DNA of 64,000 nt from Kalaharituber pfeilii. Its lineage: Eukaryota > Ascomycota > Pezizomycetes > Pezizales > Pezizaceae. Numbering within the stretch: the first letter of the stretch is position 1; each line of letters starts with the position of its first letter. The position numbers and the translations under genes were made by a program. The notes under the pieces are model-generated. The model worked only from the letters and a program-made list of their open reading frames with translations. It had not been told where the DNA came from and searched no databases. This document shows positions 36,330 to 49,216 of this stretch, piece by piece. The stretch spans positions 1 to 64,000 of the forward strand of contig WHUZ01000044.1 in the NCBI GenBank assembly GCA_015179045.1. The letters run 5' to 3'.

Positions 36330-38295
36330 ATGGAAAGACAGGCTGACATTCGTACCACCCCTCATTTGGCTGCCCCGCAATTGACGGAGCGCAAGGAGGA
36401 GCGTTTTGCACCCGAGCCCGAAACCATGGGCAAGAGTGGTTCGCAGAATGGGGAGTCGGGATACTCGAGCGTAGCGAATAGCCAAAACTATCCTTCCTCC
36501 TCGCAAGGCTCACAGCGACACTCGCAATTGCAGTCATTAGCAGATGCCGCACAAAGCCAGCGGGCCGGCGACCCGAAACTTTCTGATTCAAACTCCTCAC
36601 GGTCATTACCATCGCCAGCACAATGGCCACAAGACCGCGTCAGCGATCGTAGGGGTGAAATGGTGAGGAACGATTTATCAGAATCACCGGTATCACGATT
36701 TGCCCCTCCTCCCTCAACCCCCGCACACCCCGCACAATCCCCGGTTGCTCCCGACGGTAATTCCATTGAAACGTCGCGGAGCGAGGGCACATATCCTACC
36801 ACACCGGCGACACAGGCTGCGTCTCTTTCCAATTCCGCTGCGGACGCTTTGACCGCGTCTTCCTCGTCAATTACCCCTCCAGCTCCTGCTGCCGTCGCTG
36901 GCTCCAAGCGCACAAGCTCCGGTGCTGTGAAGCCTGCTGTTTCAGTTCCAAACTCCCCCATAGATGTCATGTTCTCCCCGACCAGTGCTGCAGGTGTCCA
37001 ATCGAGTCCCAGGGTGGATCCAGGAAGAATACAAGAGGTAGACTTTACATGCCTACTTAGAGATCTGAAAAAGTCCTTTGAAAAACTGACCATGAATTTT
37101 TTTGGGAGAGCAGCTCTCGGCTCAACTGCGTACCCGGTTAAAGTATGCCCGCATAAAAGTGGATAACAATTGGACCACAAAGTCGCTTGATCAGGTCGAA
37201 AGCATTTATCATTCAAACCAGAATTCGCCAGCGAAGTCTAGGCTTAAGCGTGACCATGAGCGTGATGACGAGTTGATGGAGTTTGGAGAGCCGTTGCCAC
37301 AGATTCGGAGGCATGGACATTCTAGGACTGCTAGCGAACCGGCGAATCACTTCTACACAGGCGGTGATAGCGCTAAGACATACGAGAGCTTCTGGAGAGA
37401 ACGAGCGCCGTTCACGATGAAGATGCTGGAGAAGATGACCAACAGTGGTCAGCCTTCAATGCCCAATGGAGGCTACAATCAACCGCCGCCGCAACAACCT
37501 TACCAGCATCAATATCAGCAACAGCAACAATATGGGGGTGGTGCTGGCCATGCCCCTTATTCGCACGTGAGGTCTCCAACACGTGGGCATCCGGAAAATG
37601 GCCAATACCAGCAGCCACAATATTCACCTGGGTCACGTGTTAATCGTCCCCCACCTGTGTTAACCCCGTCACATAGCAACCTAAGCAACTACAGTGCAAC
37701 ATACAGCGAGGATAATCTCCAGCCACCAGCTACACCACTGCGGCAGACTCATACCCACCCATCGTTATCTCGAGGTAATAGCAACAAGAGCGCGGAAGAG
37801 GAAGCAGTGGAAAGCTTGATGTTCTTGATGAGCTCGCCCGGAAACAACTCGACACCTCGACGAGAGCCGAGAATGGTTCAGGGGTATCAAATCAACGGGA
37901 CTAGGCGACGAGGGAGTATTTTGAGAGAAGACAGTTCGAACTGGGGGTTTACTGCTGCCAACAACGACGGGGAAGTAGACCTGGACGTCACTGATGCAGA
38001 AGAGCCCAGTGCGGAAGAGGATCGAGAAGAGAGCGAGCTACCACCACTATTACGGAAGGGGAGGAATGATGATGGTTACCGCAGAAGAGGCGACGGCGTG
38101 GTGAGGTATTCTACAGCAAACATAGATGCGCATTCGAAAGTGAGAATGAAGCAAAGTGGACACCAGGAGCGGGTAACGAAGGTGGGAGCAGGGACAGGAG
38201 TAGGAGCGAAGAAGAGGACGGGGGTTGGAGCTGGGGCGGTAGCGAATGGCGGCAGTGGTCCGAGAAAACTTGCACCAGGGTTTTCACCAACATAG
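36330..38295 (+). CDS. Whi5/Nrm1-like G1/S transcriptional repressor
   Basis: Two exons, 36330-37037 and 37111-38295 (1893 nt, 630 residues). Directly after the splice lies the Whi5-family G1/S-transcription-factor-binding motif, AQLRTRLKYARIKVDNNW at about residues 240-257. A second conserved motif, AVESLMFLMSSP, lies at about 466-477. In budding yeast, Whi5 and Nrm1 bind SBF and MBF through this motif, repress G1/S genes and are controlled by CDK phosphorylation. Many SP and TP sites here (SPTS, NSPI, SPGN, TPRR) would suit such control. The rest is disordered: a Ser/Pro/Ala N-terminus, a Gln/Pro-rich middle, an acidic patch (EEDREESELPP), and a basic Gly-rich C-terminus. Another Met at 36426 (MGKSGSQ) could be the true start. 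The family is assigned from motif recognition, and direct function is inferred. Confidence 0.72.
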
Positions 38296-40003
38296 ATTGT
38301 TTTCATTTGGATATTGCGGGGGAAATGTTCCTTGCAAGCGCTGAGATAGGGGGTGTTTGGATAACAGTGAGTGTTAGTGTGGGATTCTTGGGTGTACATT
38401 CTTCTTCCGTCAACCATGCTTATACCATTTCCCTTGTCCCATTTGTTATTCCATTACTGTTTGTGCATATGTGTCCTTGGCTGCTTTGTGTTGTTCGCCC
38501 TCATGTTGACATGTTTTCATTTTGACAATGTTTTTGTTTTTTACCATCCATTGTCAGCCACATGTATGGCTCATGGGGGATGCTTGTCGGTTTATCCTGT
38601 CTGTCCTTGAATACATAATCAGTGTATGGATGTTTACGAATGGTTTTTGGCTACGATATTAGACCTAGTGCATTTGTTGATGTTTGTTATATATGATGGT
38701 GGGATTTGAGTATAGTCGGCGTCAGTGTGAATATGCTTTTTGTTATTCCGTTCAAGACAACTTCTCAGTCTGTGACTGTACTCTTCGGAGGGATTTACCT
38801 ACGATTCGTCACATGACCCGTCATTCTCGTCCCACCCACGCATGGGGATGCACCAAAAATCATGTACTAGTACGATGCTCACGGAGTAGTATATGGGGGA
38901 AGGTGGGCGCCTCCTCGGGGCCTTCCCGCGGGATTACTGTGTTCGTTCAAGCTCTTGAGTGGGGTGCTGTGTCTGTACTCGGCACTCACGTGCAGTACTG
39001 TACCATAGTGCAAGCGCGTGACGTGAGCTGAGTTGCGGCTTGCAGAGGGCTTGCTTGCTTTGGACTAGGCTCCATCCAAGAGAACGGGGAGGAGAAAAGA
39101 AAAAGCAAGTCAAGGCGTCAGGGTAAAGGCGACGGGGGCAGAAAGGACGGGGAAAAAAATAAAAATAAAAATAAAAATAAAAATAAAATATAAACCAGAC
39201 TGAAAAATAAAAAAGTTAGACACCCCGGGCCGTTACTACCTTACACTTCGATCATATCTGGAGTGGGCGTGCACACTCTGGATAGCAAAACTCCGCGGAC
39301 GCAAATTCTCCACAGCACCATTGCACTCATCTCCCGCAGTGAATAGAATAGAGGAGCGAAAGAGACATTCGAAAGGAGGACGGCCGCAACAGGCGCCGGC
39401 GGGATATTTGCATCAGCGAACGAGCGACGCAGGGGAGCCGAACCTCTTGCAACTGCGCATACATACACGCCGCACCTAGCAGGCTTTGGCTTTTTACCTT
39501 CGCCCGCTCTCTTGCCTACACGCAACGCACGTAACGCACGCCACCTTTGAATAAAGGGAAGCTGAAGGAGCGAGCAGCGAAGGAGCGAAGGAACTAAAGC
39601 CAGGAACGCAGCGGTGCAAGCGTTTCTCTTTGATTCGAGCTTTCGAACACCCAGCCGCGGCCGACGATTTTGGGGCCCAGCAACACAATATCATATCACT
39701 GCAAGAAAAAAAACAGTCTGACCGGAACTACGGCATTCTGAGCAAAGTATAGCTCTGGACTACGGACTTCACACACATACAACACGCGCTCCCTCCCACG
39801 CTTGCGATATCGATACCGGGCTCAGGACATTCGAGGTCGAGTACACGGTTGCGACAACGGAAGCACCAGAGGAGGAGGTAGACGAGGCGAGCCCCCCCCC
39901 GCAGATTTTTATCTGTACAATCACATTACAGAAAGGAATCACGCAGAGCTAAACAGTGGGCAATCGTGCATTGCATTAAAGTGGGCTGCATCGGGCTGTC
40001 ATA
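38296..40003. other. Intergenic region upstream of the RBM26-like gene
   Basis: A 1.7-kb spacer. The first 450 bp are T-rich, likely 3'-UTR of the Whi5-like gene. A tandem AAATA/AAAAT array lies at 39152-39191. The last 700 bp precede the RBM26-like start and carry no coding signal I trust. Confidence 0.55.
39152..39191. repeat. (AAAAT)n pentanucleotide array
   Basis: About eight tandem AAAAT-type units after an A7 run. Confidence 0.9.
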
Positions 40004-43000
40004 ATGCTATTCGAGGAAGGTGACGCAGCGTTATTAAAGAAGTGGATCGTGAAACGGTTGGAGGATATGTACGTTGGTTTCTCTTCTCGCCTCCTTTGCC
40101 CCACTTTGCCTCTTGTGTGCGTAGCATACATTGTCCCACGCGCGCCCGCACGCACAATCTGCTGACCTGGCCTGGTGTTTTCTAACCGTTCTTCCAACAG
40201 ATCAGATGCCGATTCAGACGTCCTAGCCGACTACGTGCTCGCGCTTCTTCGGCACGAGGGTGGAGAGCCAGAGGTGAAGAAATTCTGTATAGATCAGCTG
40301 GATGATTTCTTGCGAGAACGTGCGAGTCCCCGCCGCCACCCTTACCCAATACAGCCCGCTACAACTACTACATAGGAGTGAATTGGCAGCTGACATATGC
40401 ATGTGAGGCTTGTAGATACGAGGAACTTCGTCGAAGATGTATTCGTTGCCTTGCGGACCAAGTCATTCCTAAGCGTTAACTCCACCCTCGCTGGATCCGC
40501 GGCAGGATTGAGCATTGTGGTCCCTTCGGCACCGACATCGCCAACAAAGCCCACAGCTGAGGAACCCGAGTCATTAGAGCAGCAGGGGCAAGAGCAGGTA
40601 CCTGAAAAAGCCGATGGTGAGATTGCCGAGCAGCCAGGCGCAGGGCAAAATCGGGGACAGTATATCAATTCGTTCTCACAGGGCTACAACCAGAACAACA
40701 ATAACCGGGAAGGGGAAAGGGGGCAAAAGCGATCATACCATGACAGAGATCGGGACGGCGGCAGAGACCCGCAATACGGGCCCAATTCGATGGGAGGTAG
40801 AGGCTTCAAGGCCCCACGACGAGGCGCAAACGACCGCGGCGGTGGCAATGGTGGACGATGGAACGGGAACATTGGACGAGGCGGGCCTAATCGAGATATG
40901 GGCCCCTCACCAATGATGCCGTTTGCGAATCCCTTCCCAACACCAGGACTAGGGCAGCCCGTGATTCAACCTGCGTTCCCGTGGCCCGAAGACCCGATGA
41001 CTGCCCTATTGGCGATGCAAGCCGCAGCAGGGTGGACTGGGATGCCTGGGTTTCCACCCATACCTACTGCGGCGGGAGGGAAGGATGCGGCGTCTTCCGC
41101 ACAAAGGAAACCAGTGGAAAGGAAAGTTGGAGAAAGGTGTAAAGATTATGATGAGAAAGGGTATTGTATGCAGGGGGATATGTGTCCGTACGAGCATGGG
41201 ACGGACCATATTGTGATTGCAGGGCAGGACCAAGCGGCGAATGATGAGTATGATCCGAATAATTCGCAGCTGTTCCCGGTGCAGACGACTACGACGAATG
41301 GGTCGGTAGACAGGAATAGTATTAATAACCGTGGTAATGGCGACCGTGGTCGTGGGGGACGGGGAGGAGGGCGTGGTGGCAGAGGTGGGGCTGGGGGAAC
41401 AAGAGGTGGCAGATCAGAAATCTCTGGGACGGGACCGAATTACGATAAATCGAATACGACACTAGTGGTGGAGCATATACCGGAGGACAAGCTTAATGAG
41501 ACCGCAATCAAGGGCTTCTTCAGCACCTTTGGCACCGTGACGGAGGTGGTAGTTCAGCACCAGCGGAAACTTGCGACAGTGAAATTCGAAAAATGGGATA
41601 TGGCGAAGAAGGCGTACGATTCACCAGCCCCAATATTCGATAATCGGTTCGTGAAGGTGTTTTGGTTTAAGCCTGAGCAAGCCGCGCGGATAGCCGGTAC
41701 TTCTCCTGCCCCAGGTGCCCCAGGTGGTGTCCGCGCCGCGGTGTCGCCGCCGCCGCAACTGAGTAAGCTTGCGGATGAGGGAGAAATTGATATGGAGGAG
41801 TTCAAGCGCAAGAGCGAGGAAGCGCAGCGGGCGCATGAAGAAAAAATGGCGCGGAAGAAGGCACACGAGGAGAGGCTGAAGGAGTTGGAGAAGAAGAAGG
41901 AGGAATTGCTGAGGATGGAGCAAGAACAGAGGAGGATCTTGATGGAAAAGTTGGCAAAGAGGAAGGCGGCGGTTGCGAAGGCGAAGGAGGGTTCCCCTGC
42001 CGCGGGGGTGAAGGAAGGGTCTCCGGCGATGGAGGCGGGAGTGAATGGGAAGTCAAAGGAGGGTACACCAGGTGCTCAGTCTCCTCCAGCAGCGTCATCC
42101 ACAACCCTGGCGAAGGAGACCCCTCCATCATCCACACCGGCGGCATCAGATGCGGAAACCGAGGCCCTGCGCGCCCAACTCGAGGCCCTTGAAGCCGAAG
42201 CTAAATTTCTCGGCATTGACCAGACTGCCTCAGACGCCAGCACATCCTATCGCGGCCGGGGTGGGTTTCGAGGACGCGCGGTCTTCCGTGGGGCAGCACT
42301 AGGGAGAGGAAGGGGGCTCGGGTCGCCGTATGTTTCGCCGAGCATTGGGAAGCCGTATGTACCGGGTTATCGAGGGCGGGGATCGGTGCTTGCAGCGAGG
42401 GGGAGAGGGGGAGCGATGAGATTAGACAATAGGACTAGGAAGGTTGCCGTTGGGGGGGTAGATGGCGGGGGAGAGAGGAATGAGGCTCTGAGGCAGTATT
42501 TATTGGTGCGTATCACATCATAGTTGGTAGTATGATTCAGGGTAAGCTAACGTAGGAGGTTCTGCTTTACAGGGCATCGGCGAATTCGAATCCATTGAGC
42601 CCCACCCCGACAAAGAAGATACGCAGATCGTTACCTTCAAGGATAGGGCGACAGCTGAGAAGGTACAATCCCTCTGACCCCACCTCCCCCTCATTTCCAT
42701 CATCCGCTTTCAAGGATACCTTTTTACTAACATTCTTTACAACAACAGTTCGTCCACGCTGGCCCGCACATCCCCAACATCGGCAAGGTGGACATGGCAT
42801 GGGTTAATCCTACCACCAATATCTCTTCCTCTGCCGTCTCCACCGCCAATGCTACCTCTGCTACCTCAGTAACGAGCGCCACAACCACTACAGCTCGCAC
42901 CACCACAACAGGTAAAGACGGCATTACGTCTTCGACACAAGATTTGAAACACGAAGACATAGTTTCGGGACATGGGGCGGAGAACGGAAAGTTGGGGGTG

Positions 43001-43051
43001 GAGGACTACGATTTGGCAGATGATGATGAGAGTCGGTGGTTGGCGGAGTAG
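40004..43051 (+). CDS. RBM26/RBM27-like RNA-binding protein (PWI-like, CCCH, RRM)
   Basis: Five exons, 40004-40068, 40201-40319, 40416-42505, 42573-42662 and 42749-43051, sum to 2667 nt (888 residues). Domains in order: a PWI-like helical domain at 1-85 (LLKKWIVKRLEDI, VLADYVLALLRH, FVEDVFVALRTKSF), and one CCCH zinc finger at about 299-325 with C-x8-C-x5-C-x3-H spacing (CKDYDEKGYCMQGDMCPYEH). An RGG box follows at about 355-375, then an RRM at about 405-480 (TTLVVEHIPEDKL, LATVKFEKWDMAKKAY). A Lys/Glu coiled coil and an Arg/Gly-rich segment precede a second, small RRM-like end (GEFESIEPHPDKED, IVTFKDRATAEKF). This order is that of metazoan RBM26/27, which link to nuclear RNA surveillance; the fungal role is inferred. 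The short first exon is needed to complete the PWI-like helix, which fixes the start. Confidence 0.87.
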
Positions 43052-43381
43052 TTGCCTTTGCCCCTCCTTACCGCTACACTATATAGGTTGTTGGGTTAGG
43101 GCCAAGGAAAGGGGGAAGGGGGAATAGGTAGAGGGCGATGGGGCAGTGGGAGTGTAAATGGAAAGGAGAGACGACGCTGGGGGGGACTATTACTGGGTGT
43201 ACTTTACATTTCATTTTCTTTTTTTTCCTCCATTTTTCCATCTTCCAATCTCTATCTTATCATTGCCTCTATGTGCGTGTGTGTGTCTGTATTGTGTGAA
43301 ATGGCTCCTTTTTATGTACCTTTTTTTTTTCTTTTTCTTTTTTGTTTTCTTTTTACTACTCAATAACTCCTTTTATATAAA

Positions 43382-43417
<36 letters not shown>

Positions 43418-44839
43418 TTTCTGTTTTAAACCTTTTTAAAGACGGCGGTAGCGATGGCGATGGCTCGATTGTTGTGCGAGAAGATAAAGAAATGGAAATG
43501 ATATGAAATATATGATACGGGGCTTTTTTTTTTTTCTTCCTTTTTTTCTCTTTTTTGAAGAATGAAAGAATGAGGAGAGAGAGAGAGAGAGTAGAGAGAA
43601 GTAGAAGTGAGACGGAAGGAAATACGGAGTCTATATATGTAAGAAAGAAAACTGGATAGCAGAAGAAGAAGAAGAAGAAGAAGAAGAGGGCAAGAAAAAA
43701 GAAAAAAAGGAATAAGGAGAAGTTAAATTGAATTCTGTCGACGACGGTTGTGGAGTCCGTGTATGTATGTATGTGACGCTTGCTCATGGCGAGCTCGTTC
43801 GTTGATTTTCCTTACTGGACACATATGGGGAAAAAAAAAAAAAAAACGAATGTAGAGAACCAAGAAAAAAAAAAAAAAAAAAAGAGTAAAGATCTCAGTA
43901 CCCGAACTCTCACCTTCCTACCATTCTTCCAATATATGCAGGTATCATAATATATGGCTTCCCTTCCATCCCCCCACAATTCCCCCTCCTCCCTACTATG
44001 ATTTCTTTGAATACACATATATCCAACTATCATCAATAGAAAATAAATTTTCCCCTTTTTTCTACACAAATCCTCTCTCTTCCCCCCCACAATATATATG
44101 TTGGACAACCGTGTCCCTAAACATAAAACATGATTGCTTTACCTGGACTTTGTTTATTTACTTTAGTATAATTCTCTAGTAAAAACCAAGAAGTTGTAAA
44201 CAATAGCACTTACTCTATACTAGTAAGTAAAAGACGGAAGATAAGAGAAATACATTCTCGGATTAATCTAGACAGGAGAGCTTCAAATACACCATAGCTA
44301 TGAATTTCTCATTCAAAATGCAGGTTTGCTTGGATATTGATGGTGGGCAGTGACATTCTCCTGACCTCAAACCTCTATAGTTATGAAGTAACTACTACAA
44401 ACAGAATTCCACTTGTTCAGGGTAATCGGTGCTTGAAAATCATCCAACATACTCGAGTACACGCCTCCAAGTGAAGGAAACCGACTTGCCATTCATTGTA
44501 TGTCTCCTCGGCATATGTAGCTGTATTCAGACATTTGATATTACGACCCAACACAGCACACATAGAAACGCAAAGTAACACAAGCATTCAAACCATAAAG
44601 GAAAAGGAATGAGAAAAAATGACGAAAAACAATCAGACCCCATAAACATAACACTTTGACGGCCAGCAGAGTACAAGAAAAGAAAAAACCCAAACTACCA
44701 GACCCATTTTTTCCTTGTTGACCCAAATTGATTTTGTCCTTCCTAAACTGCCCTACACTACCCTATCCTACTTCGAGAAGTCCAGGTGCAAGTATGCAAC
44801 AAGTCCACCACCCGTCGTGGGAGCCACGAAGCAACAAAC
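43052..44839. other. Convergent 3' intergenic region rich in simple repeats
   Basis: Between the convergent RBM26-like and eEF2 genes. T-rich sequence spans 43205-43440, (GA)n lies at about 43577-43592, (AGA)n at 43661-43687, A16 at 43831-43846 and A19 at about 43865-43883. Nothing coding; open frames here translate to homopolymers. Confidence 0.65.
43661..43687. repeat. (AGA)n trinucleotide repeat
   Basis: About nine tandem AGA units, intergenic. Confidence 0.88.
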
Positions 44840-47826
44840 TTACAACTTGTCGTAGTACTATAAGTAAAATATGTTAGTATCTCAGTCATGTGACACAACA
44901 CAACGAAAAGATAAATACATACGTTATCGACACCAGGTACTTCGACCTTGATACCCTTACGCTTTCGCATATCCTGCACGACTTGTCCTGGCTTGCAAGT
45001 AGGATCAAGTGGACTTCCACCTGGAAGGAGTTGCCAGTGGTCGAAGACGGATTGTGGGAAGGCCTGACCAGCAGTGTTGGAGCGGAGATCGGCAGTGAAA
45101 CCGAAAGACTCCATGACGGGAAGGTAGGCTTTGACGTTGAAAAGTGGAGTACCGGGCCTCTGCTCTTCGGAGAAGACGTGACCTCTTCTCCTGGTCAACA
45201 CACCGTAGATACCACCCATAGCCTGTTCTGGCACTTGAATTTCGACCAAGTACACAGGCTCCAAAAGCGCTGGCTGAGCCAAGAGAGTAGCGGCATACAG
45301 CACACGACGAGCAGTGGGGATGATCTGTCCTCCTCCTCTGTGGATAGCATCAGCGTGGAGGGTAACATCCAAAATGTTGAAGCGGATGCTTCTCATTGGC
45401 TCTTCCGCGATCGGACCCTCACGAGTTGCCCATTGGAAACCAGAGACCACAGAGTCCTTGATTTCGTTGAGGTATTGCACAGCCTTCGTCTGGTCAACCA
45501 GCAAGTTTGCACCAGAGGTATCTGGACCAAAGCACCAAATCTTGCGGGCATCAGTGACATCCCATCCGTACTCATCGGCCAAGAGACGGGCGCGAGCTTT
45601 GATATCGTCGCGAGCGCTGATCTTTCCAGCCTCGATGGCCTTGGCAACATCCTCATCAAGAGGCTCAGCAACAACATACAGACGGTTGTGCTTATTCGGA
45701 GACTTGGACAACGCAGTGATGCTGGACTTGCCGCCGACAGTTTCTCTGTATGAGACCACTGGGTCGGAGATCTTGAGGGGAATACCAGCGTGGTCCTCCT
45801 CGAGGTCCTTCAAGCAAATTTCCAAATGCAACTCACCAGCACCAGCGACGATGTGTTCACCAGACTCAGATATGAAAGTCAAAACACAAGGATCAGACTT
45901 GGATAATCGCTTAAGACCTTCGACAAGCTTGGGCAAATCATTGGCATTCTTGACTTCCACAGCGACCTGCACGACTGGAGAGACGGAGAACTTCATGACC
46001 TTCAAGTTGTGGGCAGTTTCGGAAGTGGTAAGAGTACCGCTCTTCAGCAAGAATTGATCAACACCGACCAAACCGACTATGTTACCTGCTGGAACATCGG
46101 TAATTGGCTCAATGTAACGACCCATCATGAGAATAGTTCGCTGAATTGCCTTAACGAACAAGTCTTCCTTCTTACCAGGGACATAATTGGGACCCTGAAT
46201 GCGGACCTTGAGCCCAGACTTGACGGTACCGGCGAAAACACGTCCGAAAGCGTAGAAACGACCCTTATCAGAGGTCGGCACCATCTTTGAGACGTACAAC
46301 ATGAGTGGAGCATTGGGGTCGCAGTTCTTGATACCCATGCAGCACTCATCGTCTTGGGGACCTTCGTATAGAGTCTCCGCACGGTATTGTTGGGCGGTAA
46401 CCGGCGATGGCAAGTGAATAACCATCATCTCCAAAAGGGCATCGGCAGCAGGGAGGAATTTCCTCATGACAACCTTGAGAAGAGCCTTGCCTTCCAAGTC
46501 CTTCTCATCACCCTTAAGCTGAATATCAAGCTTCTCAAGCAGAACTGGGATCTCTTCCTTCTTGAAGTTCATAATTGCGCTGAAGATCTTAAAAATAGGG
46601 TCAAGAACGAACTGGTTGAAAGCACGCTCAAGTGGTTTTCCATCTGCATCCGTTCCGTTCTTCGTCCACTTCTTCGTCTTGGGGTTGAAGAAGTTGTCGC
46701 CCTACGGAATCAACTAAGTTAATATCATTGTTATAATTATTTGGAAAAATAAAATTGCTTACCCATAGGCGCTCCATCATCTTGCTTCGGTCAACACCGA
46801 ACTTCTTGGAATACCTGCCGGCAAATTGTCTGATGGTGAAGGCCCAGCCGTGGAGACCAGATCCGAAAGCAATTGTACCCTTCTCAGGGTAAACCTGGAC
46901 ATCACCAAGCGCCTTATCGAAGTATGTAGCGATAATAACGTTAACAGACTCAACGGTACGGGAGAATGATTGATACAGGTCTTCCTTGGATACTTGCAAC
47001 TCCAAGAGGGCACGGTCGACTTTGTTGATAATACAGACTGGCTTGATACGCTCACCAAGAGCCTGTCGTAACACCGTCTCAGTTTGGACACAGACACCCT
47101 CAACACAGTCAACGACCACCAGGGCACCATCAGTAACACGGAGAGCGGCTGTGACTTCAGAAGAGAAATCGACGTGACCGGGTGAATCAATCAAATTGAT
47201 CAAGAAATCTGTGCCTTCGGTCTTTTGCTTAATGTCCTTAAGATCCTCCTCCTTCATTGGAGCATAAAGAGAGATGGCTGTTGACTTAATTGTCACACCT
47301 CTCTCTTGCTCGTCTGCACGCGTATCTGTAAAACGTTGTTCTCCTGCTTTGGCTGCCGATATAATACCGGCTCGTTGAACCAAAGAATCGGTCAGCGTCG
47401 ATTTACCATGATCGACGTGCGCAATGACGGACATGTTACGGACCTACAACATTCCAGTCAGCATGCACGGTCGTAGCATTGCAGCAATCCAGGAACTGTG
47501 GGAGGAAGCTATCTTACATTGGTAGCCTTGTCCATCAAGCCACGGATCTATATTGCAGTGAAAACCACAATATCAGCATTTCTATCTAAACAAATAATTC
47601 TGTCGTAGGAATTAGCTGATCAGGAGTTAATCACCTGGTCGACCGTGAAGCTGTAATCCGAAACATGTTAGCTTTGTTCCCGGGTGCTTCAGAGCAATCA
47701 ATATCTTCCGCTTGTCTCTGTTCCATGTTCCTCCACCGGCCACCGTCTAGCATTCTCATCCCTAATGCCTAGAGGCAGCAGAAAAAGGTGGGAAAAGTGA
47801 CATCTCGGTAGACTTACTTCACCATC
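44840..47826 (-). CDS. EFT2: Translation elongation factor 2 (eEF2)
   Basis: Six exons: 47826-47819 (8 nt), 47650-47635 (16 nt), 47547-47518 (30 nt), 47443-46763, 46701-44923 and 44857-44840 (18 nt with stop). They sum to 2532 nt, 843 residues, the normal eEF2 length. eEF2 is the GTPase that drives ribosomal translocation. It starts [20 protein letters not shown], then G1 AHVDHGKS, the regulatory [14 protein letters not shown]3 DSPGH and G4 NKVD. The diphthamide loop [12 protein letters not shown] puts its modified His exactly at residue 699 (codon 45340-45342), the same position as in yeast. The protein ends YYDKL, supplied by the 18-nt last exon. Four introns cut the first 55 nt and the last residues of the CDS, so most automated models would miss the ends. 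The upstream minus strand is pyrimidine-rich, as in highly expressed fungal genes. Confidence 0.96.
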
Positions 47827-49216
47827 TTGATTGATTCTCCCTCTGGATCTTATTGAATAACAAGTCGGAAATATTCAGGAACACGATTGTCTGCCTGAGG
47901 TCTCTCGACGGGCAATGCAAACGTGGTGGTTATGGAACAGAAGGAAAAGAGGGGGAAAAAGGTGGATGCTGGGAAGGTTTTGAGTGAAAGCGGGGGGGAG
48001 GTGAGAAGTGGGGGGGAGGGTGGGGGGGATGGGCAGTCTCGACTGGGGGATGGGAAGGTGGAGCGAGTGGTACACTACGGATGAAAAAAATAGCACACTG
48101 CGTTGCTCCCTACCAGCGGCCAAGGGAGGGGTACCATTGCTAAGCAATATGAACCTGCCCCTCCTTGGCCGCAAGACACTTTCCGAGAACTGTGTGCAGT
48201 TCAAACCCTAACCCATCGCTGAAACTTGTGACACCAGTGACTGCGAAAAAGTCCCACCAAAGAGGCAAAATATTCAAGTAAGGCGTTGGCAATCGTCACC
48301 ACGGAGCGGGCAGTCGCTGGCCTACTGGACGGAAACTCAGCTCTCAGCGCGCAGTACCTTGCAATTGCTCTGCCATCAGTATCATCACTACTGCCATTCA
48401 TCATCGTGAGCTACTGTGAGTCGTAGCGAACAAAAATATTTCTAGCCGCTGTTATCGATGAGTCGAGATGAGTGCGATTGGTTTACCCCACCTTGGAATA
48501 CCCCCACCTTGGGAAAATATTCTCCCGCGGTACATGGAGTACAAATAGCTTGTAGTCGTCATCCCGGAGTTGTAATGTTGCCATGATAGCAGTTGTTTTG
48601 TAAGCTTAGCAATAGCCGAACGCATCACCAAGGATGATCCGCCAAGTGTCTCACGCTTGCCTCGATTCCAACGCCCTATAGCTAGTCTCATGCCATAACA
48701 GCAGTGTAACTTAAGTCGACTTTAGCATTGCAAAATTTAGTAATGTCATAATCAATTACATGAAACTGCGGTCACAAGTTGATATCAAATCCATCATGTG
48801 CTGATGTAAGGCGCTGATCTTTTGTGGGATGAGTTCCCTAAACATGATCTATTCCAAGTAACTCTTGCTTCCCAAACCCAAGCGACTACACTACAGACAA
48901 CCCGCAAAGATATCAGATCCCAATTCCGAACACAGATCTATGATAAACGACTTCCAACTCTAAAAGCTCCTCCCCCTCCAACATTCAATTGATAACCCCT
49001 AGAACCCGTAGAACGTGACAGAAAATGAGATACCCAGTCGAGAAACAAATGGAAACTATAAGAAGTAAACCTTAAGACTACAAGTTGCTTATGACCAAAT
49101 AAATGTTTCAGCCTGGACAAAGAAATAGAAGAGAGGAAAAGGCAACAAATAAAAACCTATCTCAGCCCATACTAATTATCCGCTTTTATCACGTATCTAA
49201 TATCGTTCATAAAGAA
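47827..49216. other. eEF2 upstream region / MFS transporter downstream region
   Basis: A 1.4-kb spacer. The part next to eEF2 holds its promoter. The rest, after about 48200, has no recognisable feature. Confidence 0.6.
47985..48065 (-). promoter_or_regulatory. Pyrimidine-rich block upstream of eEF2
   Basis: On the coding strand of eEF2 this is C- and CT-rich (the plus strand reads as several G-runs), 160-240 bp before the ATG. CT-rich blocks near the start are a known mark of strongly expressed fungal housekeeping genes. The functional claim is an inference from position and gene identity. Confidence 0.45.

Noticed and set aside
44890..45753. 287-codon plus-strand open frame opposite eEF2
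   Set aside because: It lies wholly antisense to conserved eEF2 coding sequence; strong codon bias on the sense strand opens such frames.
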